A stretch of DNA of 64,000 bases from Pseudomonadota bacterium (GTDB taxonomy: Bacteria; Pseudomonadota; Gammaproteobacteria; Steroidobacterales; Steroidobacteraceae). Location: assembly GCA_023423935.1 (NCBI GenBank), contig JAFAEQ010000008.1, positions 58,501 to 122,500 of the forward strand, given 5' to 3'. The notes under the pieces are model-generated. The model saw nothing but the letters and a program-made list of their open reading frames with translations, did not search any database and was not told the origin of the DNA. Made by a program: the position numbers and the translations under genes. Shown in pieces: positions 43,285 through 51,152 of the stretch (positions are counted from its first letter, which is position 1; each line of letters starts with the position of its first letter).

Positions 43285-43890
43285 ATGAGCGCAGAAGATC
43301 AAGTCGATCAAAGCAGGCGACATTTCCTGCTGGTCGCGACAACCGTTACCGGTATTGCAGGCGCAGCTATGACTGCTGTGCCGTTTCTGGCTTCCTGGAA
43401 GCCCAGTGCACGAGCGCAGGCGCTCGGCGCGCCGGTGGATGCCGATGTGAGCAAGCTCGAACCGGGCGCCATCATGAAAGTGAACTGGCGCGGTCAGGCG
43501 ATCTTCATCGTCCACCGTACGCCCGAAATGATTGCGACCCTGTCGCAGACGGATGTGGTCAACAGCTTGCGTGATCCGGATTCGAAGGAGTCCGAGCAGC
43601 CTGAATATGCAGCGAACACTGCCCGCGCGGTGAAGCCCGAATATCTCGTGCTCGTCGGCGTGTGCACGCACCTGGGTTGCGCGCCGCTCGATCGCTTTCA
43701 GCCCCAGGATCCCGAACTGGGCGCCACCTGGCCGGGCGGTTTCTATTGCCCCTGCCACGGCTCGAAGTTCGATCTCGCAGGCCGCGTATTCAAGGACGTC
43801 CCCGCTCCGACGAACCTTCGCGTTCCGCCGTATCGCTTCCAGAACAACGATGCCGTCATTCAGATTGGCACTGATACGGAGGTCGCCTGA
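43285..43890 (+). CDS. petA: ubiquinol-cytochrome c reductase Rieske iron-sulfur subunit
   Basis: 2Fe-2S subunit of the bc1 complex, passing electrons from quinol to cytochrome c1. 201 residues: twin-arginine-type signal/anchor (SRRHFLLVATTVTGIAG), then the cluster ligands CTHLGC (127-132) and CPCHGS (155-160). ATG 43285 has GGAG about 7 nt upstream and gives a normal length; an earlier in-frame start would put the anchor too deep. The stop overlaps the petB ATG by one base (TGATG). Confidence 0.96.
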   Translation: MSAEDQVDQSRRHFLLVATTVTGIAGAAMTAVPFLASWKPSARAQALGAPVDADVSKLEPGAIMKVNWRGQAIFIVHRTPEMIATLSQTDVVNSLRDPDSKESEQPEYAANTARAVKPEYLVLVGVCTHLGCAPLDRFQPQDPELGATWPGGFYCPCHGSKFDLAGRVFKDVPAPTNLRVPPYRFQNNDAVIQIGTDTEVA

Positions 43891-45146
43891 TGAGCGCCAC
43901 ACCGTCCGATGCCCGCGGATCGCGTTTCGCTGCGCTCGTCGACTGGATCGACGCGCGGTTTCCGCTTACTCGCTTCATTAAAGAACATGCGAGCGAGTAT
44001 TACGCGCCGAAGAATTTCAACTTCTGGTACTACTTCGGCTCGCTTGCGCTGGTCGTGCTCGTGCTGCAGATCGTCACGGGCATCTTCCTGACGATGAACT
44101 ACAAGCCCTCGGCCGCAGATGCTTTCGCATCGGTCGAGTACATCATGCGCGATGTCGACTGGGGCTGGCTGATCCGCTACCTGCATTCGACCGGCGCATC
44201 GGCCTTCTTCGTCGTCGTCTATCTGCACATGTTCCGCGGGATCATGTACGGCTCGCACAAGAATCCGCGCGAGCTCGTGTGGATCTTCGGCATGCTCATC
44301 TATCTGTGTCTGATGGCGGAAGCGTTCTTCGGATATCTGCTGCCCTGGGGCAACATGTCCTATTGGGGCGCGCAGGTGATCGTGTCGCTGTTCGGAGCGA
44401 TTCCGGGAATCGGCGAATCGCTGGTGGAATGGATCCGCGGTGACTATTACATCTCCGACATCACGCTCAATCGCTTCTTCGCGTTGCACGTCGTGGCATT
44501 GCCGATTGCGCTCATCTTCCTGGTGATTGCGCACATCTTCGCGCTGCACGAGGTGGGCTCGAACAATCCCGATGGCATCGAGATCAAGAAGCTCAAAGGT
44601 CCGGACGGTCATCCGGTCGACGGCATTCCGTTCCATCCGTACTACACGGTGAAGGACCTCGTCGGCTTCGTGGTGTTCGCGGCGATCTTCGCGTGCGTCG
44701 TGTTCTTTGCGCCGGAGATGGGCGGGTACTTCCTGGAGCATGCGAACTTCGAGCCTGCGAATCCTCTGCAGACTCCGGAGCACATTGCGCCGGTGTGGTA
44801 CTTCACGCCCTTCTACGCAATCCTGCGCGCGGTGCCGAACAAGCTGATCGGCGTCATCCTCATGGGTGTGGCAGTCGTTTCGTTCTTCTTCCTGCCATGG
44901 CTCGATCGATCGAAGGTGAAGTCGGTGCGTTATCGCGGCTGGCTGTATCGCGCCTTCCTGATCGCCTTCGCAATCAGCTTCCTCGCGTTGGGCTATCTCG
45001 GCCTGCAGCCGGCAACCCCCGGCTACACCAACGCCGCGCGTGTATTCGCGGTGATCTACTTCGCCTTCTTCTTCCTGATGCCCTGGTACACGCGGGTAGA
45101 TCAGACCAAGCCGGTTCCAGAACGAGTGACCTATGATGCGCATTAA
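43890..45146 (+). CDS. petB: cytochrome b of the bc1 complex
   Basis: Membrane subunit with the two b haems and both quinone sites. 418 residues with eight or so helices; visible haem-ligand regions are HSTGASAFFVVVYLHMFRG and ALHVVALPIALIFLVIAHI; the Qo motif is PVWYF (QTPEHIAPVWYFTPF), the PEWY loop in its proteobacterial variant. It overlaps petA by 1 nt and petC by 14 nt, so the three subunits are made from one message. Confidence 0.97.
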   Translation: MSATPSDARGSRFAALVDWIDARFPLTRFIKEHASEYYAPKNFNFWYYFGSLALVVLVLQIVTGIFLTMNYKPSAADAFASVEYIMRDVDWGWLIRYLHSTGASAFFVVVYLHMFRGIMYGSHKNPRELVWIFGMLIYLCLMAEAFFGYLLPWGNMSYWGAQVIVSLFGAIPGIGESLVEWIRGDYYISDITLNRFFALHVVALPIALIFLVIAHIFALHEVGSNNPDGIEIKKLKGPDGHPVDGIPFHPYYTVKDLVGFVVFAAIFACVVFFAPEMGGYFLEHANFEPANPLQTPEHIAPVWYFTPFYAILRAVPNKLIGVILMGVAVVSFFFLPWLDRSKVKSVRYRGWLYRAFLIAFAISFLALGYLGLQPATPGYTNAARVFAVIYFAFFFLMPWYTRVDQTKPVPERVTYDAH

Positions 45147-45897
45147 GAAGCCCACTTTTGCTCTCGTCCTGAGCGCTCTCGTCGGCTTGGTGCAGCCTGT
45201 ATTCGCCGCCGGACCGGCTGGCGGCGTGCTGCAGCCGGCGCAGAACGATGTCGCCAATGTCGCCTCGCTGCAGCGTGGCGCCCGTAACTTCGTGAATTAC
45301 TGCCTCGGCTGTCATTCGGCGAAGTACGTGCGCTACAACCGTGTCGGCGCAGATCTGGGACTCAGCGATGCGCAGGTCGAGGAGAACCTCCTGTTCACAG
45401 GCGAGCGCACGTCGGACACGATGAAGATCTCGATGCGTCCGAGTGACTCCGAGCATTGGTTCGGTCGTACGCCGCCCGATCTGAGTCTGATCGCGCGCTC
45501 TCGCGGCACCGACTACATCTATTCGTTCCTGAAGTCGTTCTATGTCGATCCGAGCCGTCCCACCGGCGTGAACAACATGGTTCTTCCGGGAACCGCGATG
45601 CCGCATGTGCTTTGGGAGCTGCAGGGGTTCCAGAAGGCCGTGTACGATGGCCAGAGCGATGCCGAGCACAATGTGGTGCATCGCAAGTTCACAGGATTCG
45701 AGCTCGAGCAGAAGGGCACGCTGACGCCGCGGGAGTATGATCAGTTCGTTCGCGACACGGTCAACTTCCTCGACTACATCGCCGAGCCGATGAAGCTGCA
45801 GCGCCAGAGCCTGGGCCTGAAGGTGCTGGCCTTCCTGCTGGTATTTTTCCTGTTCGCTTACTACCTCAAGAAGGAGTACTGGAAAGACGTGAAGTGA
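45133..45897 (+). CDS. petC: cytochrome c1 of the bc1 complex
   Basis: Periplasm-facing haem c subunit. 254 residues: signal peptide up to about residue 25 (VFA-AG), haem motif CLGCH (57-61), a distal Met ligand likely in GTAMPHVLW, and a C-terminal membrane anchor (LAFLLVFFLFAYYLKKEYW). It is separate from petB rather than fused to it. The start lies inside petB, with a 14-nt overlap. Confidence 0.97.
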   Translation: MMRIKKPTFALVLSALVGLVQPVFAAGPAGGVLQPAQNDVANVASLQRGARNFVNYCLGCHSAKYVRYNRVGADLGLSDAQVEENLLFTGERTSDTMKISMRPSDSEHWFGRTPPDLSLIARSRGTDYIYSFLKSFYVDPSRPTGVNNMVLPGTAMPHVLWELQGFQKAVYDGQSDAEHNVVHRKFTGFELEQKGTLTPREYDQFVRDTVNFLDYIAEPMKLQRQSLGLKVLAFLLVFFLFAYYLKKEYWKDVK

Positions 45898-45961
45898 TGG
45901 CTGTTCGCTCATGCAGCGGGCAATCGACCTTTAGCGCCGATCCAGCGAGATAACGCGCGTG

Positions 45962-46558
45962 ATGACGCTCTTCTCCAAGGCCGATGACGTGTGGAGCCAC
46001 CGCACGCGCATCGTGCTGGCGGAGAAGGGCATTCACGTCGAAACCATCGACGTGAACGAGGGCCACGTGCCCGAGGATCTGCTTGACTTGAATCCGTATC
46101 AGAGCGTGCCCACGCTCGTCGATCGCGATCTCGTCCTCTATGACTCTCGCGTGATCATGGAGTATCTCGATGAGCGGTTTCCGCATCCGCCGTTGATGCC
46201 CATCGATCCCGTCGCGCGCGCTCAGTTCCGACTCGCGTTGTTCCGCATCGAGCGCGATTGGTACGGGCTCATGCCCCAGATCAACGATCCCGATCGCAAA
46301 GTCAGTCAGCAGGCTCGCAAGGTGCTGCGCGAAAGCGTGCTCAGCAGCGTCGATGTGTTCAAGGCGAAACCCTATTTCCTGTCCGACGAGTTCTCGTTGG
46401 TCGATGCCACGATCGCGCCTGTTCTGTGGCGGCTCGCGATGTGGGAAATCGACCTCACCGCGCAGGCGCAGCCCATCGCGCGCTACATGAATCTCGTATT
46501 CTCGCGACCCACGTTCCGGCACAGTCTTTCCCGCCTGGAATTGGGCATGCGCATCTAG
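45962..46558 (+). CDS. sspA: stringent starvation protein A
   Basis: RNA-polymerase-associated protein with a glutathione-transferase fold but no known catalytic role; helps survival in stationary phase and acid. 198 residues: MTLFSKADDVWSHRTRIVLAE-type start, LLDLNPYQSVPTLVDRDLVL and the conserved YDSRVIMEYLDERFPHPPLMP. ATG 45962 is taken; GTG 45959 immediately before it is equivalent. It follows petC by 64 bp and precedes sspB, the standard order. Confidence 0.95.
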   Translation: MTLFSKADDVWSHRTRIVLAEKGIHVETIDVNEGHVPEDLLDLNPYQSVPTLVDRDLVLYDSRVIMEYLDERFPHPPLMPIDPVARAQFRLALFRIERDWYGLMPQINDPDRKVSQQARKVLRESVLSSVDVFKAKPYFLSDEFSLVDATIAPVLWRLAMWEIDLTAQAQPIARYMNLVFSRPTFRHSLSRLELGMRI

Positions 46559-46591
46559 CGCCTTCCGCGGACGGAATTTCGTAATCGAGCG

Positions 46592-47011
46592 ATGACTGAA
46601 GCACCCCCTCTTAAATCACGGCGGCCGTATCTGCTGCGCGCCATGCACGAGTGGATCTCGGACAATCACCAGACGCCGCACATCGTGGTGGACGCATCTG
46701 TGACTGGGGTAGAAGTGCCGCGGCAGTACGTTCAGGACGGCAAGATCATCTTGAACGTGAGTCTCAATGCGACCAGTGGCCTGAATCTCGGTAACGAGGC
46801 CGTAATGTTCCGCGCACGTTTCGGCGGCGCGACCCACGATGTGACCGTGCCTATTGCGGCGGTGATGGGGATCTACGCGCGTGAGACGGGGCAGGGCATG
46901 ATCTTCTCTGAAGCCGATGCACCGATACCCCCGCCGGAATCACCTCCCGAGCCCTCGGCTCCAACCCCCGAGCCGAAGCGCACACGCCCGACGCTCAAAG
47001 TGGTGAAGTAG
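46592..47011 (+). CDS. sspB: ClpXP protease specificity-enhancing factor SspB
   Basis: Adaptor that delivers ssrA-tagged peptides to ClpXP. 139 residues: the folded tag-binding domain (SRRPYLLRAMHEWISDNHQ, ARFGGATHDVTVPIAAVMGIYA) and a flexible Pro/Glu-rich linker ending in the ClpX-binding tail PTLKVVK. It sits 33 nt after sspA. Its 3' end is 9 nt from the convergent pdxH gene. Confidence 0.95.
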   Translation: MTEAPPLKSRRPYLLRAMHEWISDNHQTPHIVVDASVTGVEVPRQYVQDGKIILNVSLNATSGLNLGNEAVMFRARFGGATHDVTVPIAAVMGIYARETGQGMIFSEADAPIPPPESPPEPSAPTPEPKRTRPTLKVVK

Positions 47012-47020
47012 CGCCGAGCC

Positions 47021-47686
47021 TCACGGATTGAGTCGAGTCGCTGTCCACGCCGAGGCTGCGAAGGTATCGGGTCCGGTTGGAGTGAGCGTTCGCTTCCACA
47101 CCGCCCGATCATGCGTACGGCCGGGTCCTTCCACCCAAAGCTCCAGCGATTCGATCCACAGACGATAGCCGCCCCAATGCGGCGGACGCGCGACCGTCCC
47201 GTCCAGAGCGCCTGGCTCGATTCCAAAGCGCCGGGCCTCTTCTTCGAGACGTTCTGCGAACGCAGCACGCGAGGCGAGCGGCTCACTCTGCTGGCTCGCC
47301 CAAGCGCTCAGCCGACTCAGCACTGCGCGGCTTGCGAAGTACGCATCGCTTTCCTCGTCGGGTGAGCGCACGACGCGGGCTTCGATGCGCACCTGTCGAT
47401 GCATGGCATCCCAGTGAAAGACCGCCGCGGCGCGCTGCTGACCGTCGAGCTCGCGGCCCTTGCGCGAATTTCGGTTCGTGAAGAAGACGACGTACCCGGC
47501 TTGCTCATCGATGCGCTTGCACAGCACGACGCGGGCCGAAGGTGCTCCGTCCGCACTCGCGGTCGCCAGGACCATCGAATCAGGGTTTGGCTGTACCGCA
47601 CGGGCGCGCGCCTCCCGGAACCACCGACTGAACATCGGCAATGGATCGGCAGGCAGGGGCTCGGGAAGGAACTCGTTCTCTGACAT
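47021..47686 (-). CDS. pdxH: pyridoxamine 5'-phosphate oxidase
   Basis: FMN enzyme that makes pyridoxal 5'-phosphate. 221 residues: substrate-binding N-terminus (PMFSRWFREARA), FMN-binding ADGAPSARVVLCKRIDEQ, FFTNRNSRKGRELDG, and the C-terminal hallmark RPPHWGGYRL with W and RLNP ending. It is divergent from tyrA across about 139 bp. Confidence 0.96.
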   Translation of the reverse strand: MSENEFLPEPLPADPLPMFSRWFREARARAVQPNPDSMVLATASADGAPSARVVLCKRIDEQAGYVVFFTNRNSRKGRELDGQQRAAAVFHWDAMHRQVRIEARVVRSPDEESDAYFASRAVLSRLSAWASQQSEPLASRAAFAERLEEEARRFGIEPGALDGTVARPPHWGGYRLWIESLELWVEGPGRTHDRAVWKRTLTPTGPDTFAASAWTATRLNP

Positions 47687-47763
47687 GTTTGCGCCGCGGT
47701 TGGGGTGCGCAACATTATGCCAGCGAGCATCGGGGATGCCCCTTGCCCGTTTTCCGCGACGTC

Positions 47764-47793
47764 TTGCCGGTTACGACGCGCCTGACGTAAAAC
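47764..47793 (+). promoter_or_regulatory. possible sigma-70 promoter of tyrA
   Basis: TTGCCG (47764-47769) and TAAAAC (47788-47793) with an 18-bp spacer, 33 bp before the tyrA ATG. Hexamers are moderate matches; assigned by eye. Confidence 0.3.
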
Positions 47794-47825
47794 GACTTCA
47801 ATTTCTGACTCGATCTGCTGCAACG

Positions 47826-48926
47826 ATGACCCTTGAAGAGCTCCGCGAACGTCTGACACAAATCGATGCCCAGCTCCTGGGCCTCGTCGCGGAGCGGCAG
47901 CGTTTGAGCCGTGAGGTGGCGCAGGCCAAGCGCGCTGTCGGAATGGGCACGCGGGACTATGGCCGGGAACGCGAGGTGCTGTTGCGCGCGCGCTCCGTAG
48001 CCGAGTCGCTCGACCTGTCGCCCGATCTCGCCGAATCGGTGCTGCGTCTGCTCATCCGCGGCTCACTCACGACTCAGGAGCGCATTCGCGTTGCGGCCGG
48101 CGGACAAGGCTCGGGGCGATCGGCACTCGTGATCGGTGGTGCGGGAAAAATGGGCCGCTGGTTCGCCGAATTTCTGGCGTCTCAAGGCTACGAAGTTTCT
48201 ATCGCCGATCCGGCCGGTCGGCTCGACGGCTTCGTATCGATCGGCGACTGGCGCGAGAGCACGCTCGATCACGATCTGATCGTGGTCGCCACGCCCTTGC
48301 GCATCGCGAACGATGTATTGAAGGAGCTCGCGCAACGCAAGCCTCGAGGCGTCGTCTTCGATATCGGTTCGCTCAAATCACCTTTGCGCTCGGGCATTCA
48401 GGCCCTGCAGCAGGCCGGTTGTCGGATCACTTCGGTGCACCCGATGTTCGGTCCCGACACGGAGCTTTTGTCGGGTCGGCACGTCATCTTCGTGGACCTG
48501 GGAGATCGCGAAGCACTCGAGGAGGCGCGCGGATTGTTCGCCGCAACGATGGCCGAGCGGCCCATCATGACACTCGATGAACACGACAGATTGATCGCGT
48601 ATGTCCTCGGCTTGTCGCACGCGCTCAACATTGCCTTTTTCACTGCATTGGCAAACAGCGGCGAAGCGGCTCCGCGCTTGGCGCAGCTGTCGAGCACCAC
48701 ATACGACGCACAGGTCGATGTCGCGACCCGGGTGGCGAGTGAAAGCCCCGAACTGTATTACGAGATCCAGAGCCTGAATGACTTCGGCCGTGAATCACTT
48801 GCCGCATTGCGCGACGCCGTCGAGCGCTTGTGGAACGCGGTGACGACCAACGATGCGCCCGAGTTCGCTGCGCTCATGCAGCGAGGGCGCGAGTACCTGG
48901 CGGGCCGCGCCCGCGAACCTCGCTGA
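47826..48926 (+). CDS. tyrA: bifunctional chorismate mutase / prephenate dehydrogenase
   Basis: Makes 4-hydroxyphenylpyruvate for tyrosine in two steps. Residues 1 to about 90 are an AroQ chorismate mutase helix bundle (LEELRERLTQIDAQLLGLVAERQ). A TyrA dehydrogenase follows with the NAD loop VIGGAGKMGRWFAEFL and the catalytic-His segment SVHPMFGPDTELLSG. 366 residues, near the enteric T-protein (373), so this is the fused enteric-type enzyme. No Shine-Dalgarno is evident before ATG 47826; upstream in-frame codons look non-coding. The next gene starts 13 nt after it. Confidence 0.95.
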   Translation: MTLEELRERLTQIDAQLLGLVAERQRLSREVAQAKRAVGMGTRDYGREREVLLRARSVAESLDLSPDLAESVLRLLIRGSLTTQERIRVAAGGQGSGRSALVIGGAGKMGRWFAEFLASQGYEVSIADPAGRLDGFVSIGDWRESTLDHDLIVVATPLRIANDVLKELAQRKPRGVVFDIGSLKSPLRSGIQALQQAGCRITSVHPMFGPDTELLSGRHVIFVDLGDREALEEARGLFAATMAERPIMTLDEHDRLIAYVLGLSHALNIAFFTALANSGEAAPRLAQLSSTTYDAQVDVATRVASESPELYYEIQSLNDFGRESLAALRDAVERLWNAVTTNDAPEFAALMQRGREYLAGRAREPR

Positions 48927-48939
48927 GCGCGCACGTGCC

Positions 48940-50031
48940 ATGACAGCCCGCGATCTTGAGAACGAAACACGAGAACTGCGGGCCCGCATTGCGGCTCTGG
49001 TCGAGGAAGCTTCGAACAACGAGCGCCTGCTGAAGCGCAATCAGGAGCGCGAGCTCGAACTGCTCAAGAGCGAAACGCTCGCGGAACTCTTCGAGGCGAT
49101 CTGTGCAGGTCTCCGAAAATCCTATGGGCTGGACTCCGTCACGCTGCTGCTCAGCGATCCTCAGCACGAGATCCGGCATCTGCTGATCGCCGATCATCTG
49201 CGCACCGAGGACTTTCCCAATGTGCTGTTCGTGGACAGCCTGGTCGGAGTTGCTCCGCAGTTCACGACTTTTCATCGGCCATGGCTGGGGCCCTACATGG
49301 GCTGCGACCATCAGTTGCTGTTCCCGAAGGCTCCGGGACTTCGCAGTGTCGCGCTGATTCCGCTGCGGCGTCAGGAGCGGCTGCAGGGCAGCCTGAATTT
49401 CGGCAGCGTCGATGAGAAGCGATTCTCGCGGCATCTGGGCACGGATTTTCTGGCGCACCTGGGTGTCATCGCGTCATTTGCGATCGAAAACGCGGTGAAC
49501 CGGGCTCGCCTGGTCCGCAGCGGGCTGACCGATTTTCTGACCGGCTGGCACAACCGCAGGTATCTGCATGCCCGACTCAAGGAGGAGCTGGCGCGAGCGC
49601 AGCGGCAGGGTTCGGGGCTCACCTGTCTGCTGATCGATCTCGACCGTTTCAAGCAGATCAACGATCAGCACGGGCATCTGGTCGGCGACATGGCCCTGCG
49701 CGAGGCGGCCCAGCGCGTCGATGCACACATCCGCGACAGCGATGCCGCTGCGCGCTTCGGTGGAGACGAGTTCGTGGTCCTGGCGCCGGGCGTCACGCCC
49801 GAACAGGCCGCGGCGCTGGCGGAACGAATTCGACAGGCCGTCTGCGATTCGCCGCTCGAGGTTTCCAATGGCCTTACCGTGCAGCTCACGGTCTCGATCG
49901 GTGTGGCCGGTATCGTCCTGGATCGCAACGAGTCCGATCTCAAGAAATCCGCGGAGCAACTCCTGGCCGATGCAGACGCGGCGCTCTATCGCGCCAAGCA
50001 GAACGGGCGCAACCGCGTCGAGCTTGCCTGA
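48940..50031 (+). CDS. diguanylate cyclase with GAF-like (DUF484) sensor domain
   Basis: Synthesises cyclic-di-GMP. 363 residues: an N-terminal coiled coil (RELRARIAALVEEASNNERL), a DUF484/GAF-like sensory domain (about 50-185), then a GGDEF domain with active-site GGDEF (274-278). RDSD (265-268) exactly five residues before it is the inhibitory I-site, so product feedback is expected. There is no EAL domain or membrane segment, so it is a cytoplasmic sensor-cyclase. It starts 13 nt after tyrA and may be co-transcribed with it. The sensed ligand is unknown. Confidence 0.93.
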   Translation: MTARDLENETRELRARIAALVEEASNNERLLKRNQERELELLKSETLAELFEAICAGLRKSYGLDSVTLLLSDPQHEIRHLLIADHLRTEDFPNVLFVDSLVGVAPQFTTFHRPWLGPYMGCDHQLLFPKAPGLRSVALIPLRRQERLQGSLNFGSVDEKRFSRHLGTDFLAHLGVIASFAIENAVNRARLVRSGLTDFLTGWHNRRYLHARLKEELARAQRQGSGLTCLLIDLDRFKQINDQHGHLVGDMALREAAQRVDAHIRDSDAAARFGGDEFVVLAPGVTPEQAAALAERIRQAVCDSPLEVSNGLTVQLTVSIGVAGIVLDRNESDLKKSAEQLLADADAALYRAKQNGRNRVELA

Positions 50032-50076
50032 CTTTGTCCGCGCCCCGGCCGCGCCTCGCCGACCGTGTTAACATCT

Positions 50077-50097
50077 TAATGCGAGTCATTCGCATTA
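50077..50097 (+). promoter_or_regulatory. Fur-box-like palindrome before the iron transporter
   Basis: TAATGCGA-GTCAT-TCGCATTA, 21 bp with perfect 8-bp arms, 55 bp before the iron-binding protein ATG. It closely matches the A/T-rich Fur half-sites (AATGxxA..TxxCATT), and its position over the promoter of an Fe3+ transport operon supports Fe-Fur repression. Binding is inferred. Confidence 0.7.
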
Positions 50098-50151
50098 CCG
50101 GTCATGCTACCTATTTTCCGGACCCGATCAGCCTCGAGGTTTGCGGTTTAC

Positions 50152-51150
50152 ATGAAATTGCTTCGTATCTGGGCAGCGTTGCTGCTCGTGAGCCAGTTCG
50201 GCTGCGCGCCGGCACCCTCCGACCTCGTCATCTATTCGGCGCGTCACGAAGAGCACGTTCAGGAGCTTTTTGACGAGTATTCCGCAGCGACGGGCCAGAA
50301 AATCCAGCTCATCACCGACGATGCCGCGCCCCTGATCCAGCGGCTTGCGGCGGAGGGCGCGAATTCGCCGGCAGACGTGTTCATCACTGTGGATGCCGGA
50401 ATGCTCTGGCACGCCGCGGAGCAGGGACTTCTGCGGCCCATCGATTCCGAGATCCTCACGACCAACATTCCCGAGAACCTTCGCGATCCGCAGAACCGCT
50501 GGTTTGGACTCGCGGTGCGTGCCCGGACCATCGTGTACAGCACGGAGCGAGTGAAGCCGGAGGAACTCGAAGGTTACGAGCAGCTCACCGATCCGAAATG
50601 GAAAGGCCGCTTGTGTCTGCGCACCTCCAAGTCCGAGTACAACCAGTCGCTCGTCGCGATGCTGATCGCACAGCATGGTGAGGAGCAGACCGAGCAGATC
50701 GTGCGCGGCTGGGTCGCAAATCTCGCCGCGCCCGTATTCGCCAACGACATTCTTCTGATGAAGGCGATCGAAGCCGGTCAGTGCGATGTCGGGATCGTGA
50801 ATACGTATTACTTCGGCCGCCTCGAACAGGACAACCCGAAGCTTCCTCTGAAACTGTTCTGGGCCGATCAGGACGGCGCGGGCACGCACATCAACATCTC
50901 CGGCGCAGGCGTGACCAAGAACGCACCGCGGGCCAAGGATGCACAGAAGTTCATCGAATGGATGTCTCAGCCCGAGGCGCAGGCGCGCTTTGCCGGCGTC
51001 GATCTGGAATATCCGGCGTCTCCGGCGGCAAAACCCGCTCCTCAGGTTGCTGCATGGGGCGAATTCAAGCCGAGTCCGATCAATGTCACCCGCGCCGGTG
51101 AGCTGCAGCCTGCCGCTGTGCGTTTGATGGATCGGGCAGGCTATCTCTGA
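50152..51150 (+). CDS. Fe3+ ABC transporter periplasmic binding protein (FbpA/FutA type)
   Basis: Captures ferric iron in the periplasm. 332 residues from ATG 50152: signal peptide ending at Cys18 (LLLVSQFGC), a weak lipobox, so perhaps a lipoprotein. It then has LVIYSARHEEHVQELFDEYS, the standard beginning of this family, and NTYYFGRL with the two adjacent Tyr that bind Fe3+. A Fur box lies upstream; the permease and ATPase follow at 2 and 0 nt spacing. Family and context agree on iron; thiamine or phosphonate binding proteins look similar but lack YY in this place. Confidence 0.9.
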   Translation: MKLLRIWAALLLVSQFGCAPAPSDLVIYSARHEEHVQELFDEYSAATGQKIQLITDDAAPLIQRLAAEGANSPADVFITVDAGMLWHAAEQGLLRPIDSEILTTNIPENLRDPQNRWFGLAVRARTIVYSTERVKPEELEGYEQLTDPKWKGRLCLRTSKSEYNQSLVAMLIAQHGEEQTEQIVRGWVANLAAPVFANDILLMKAIEAGQCDVGIVNTYYFGRLEQDNPKLPLKLFWADQDGAGTHINISGAGVTKNAPRAKDAQKFIEWMSQPEAQARFAGVDLEYPASPAAKPAPQVAAWGEFKPSPINVTRAGELQPAAVRLMDRAGYL

Positions 51151-51152
51151 GC

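Noticed and set aside
43860..45257. Open frame of 465 codons opposite petB
   Set aside because: Highly charged and repetitive antisense product; the plus strand is an unmistakable cytochrome b.
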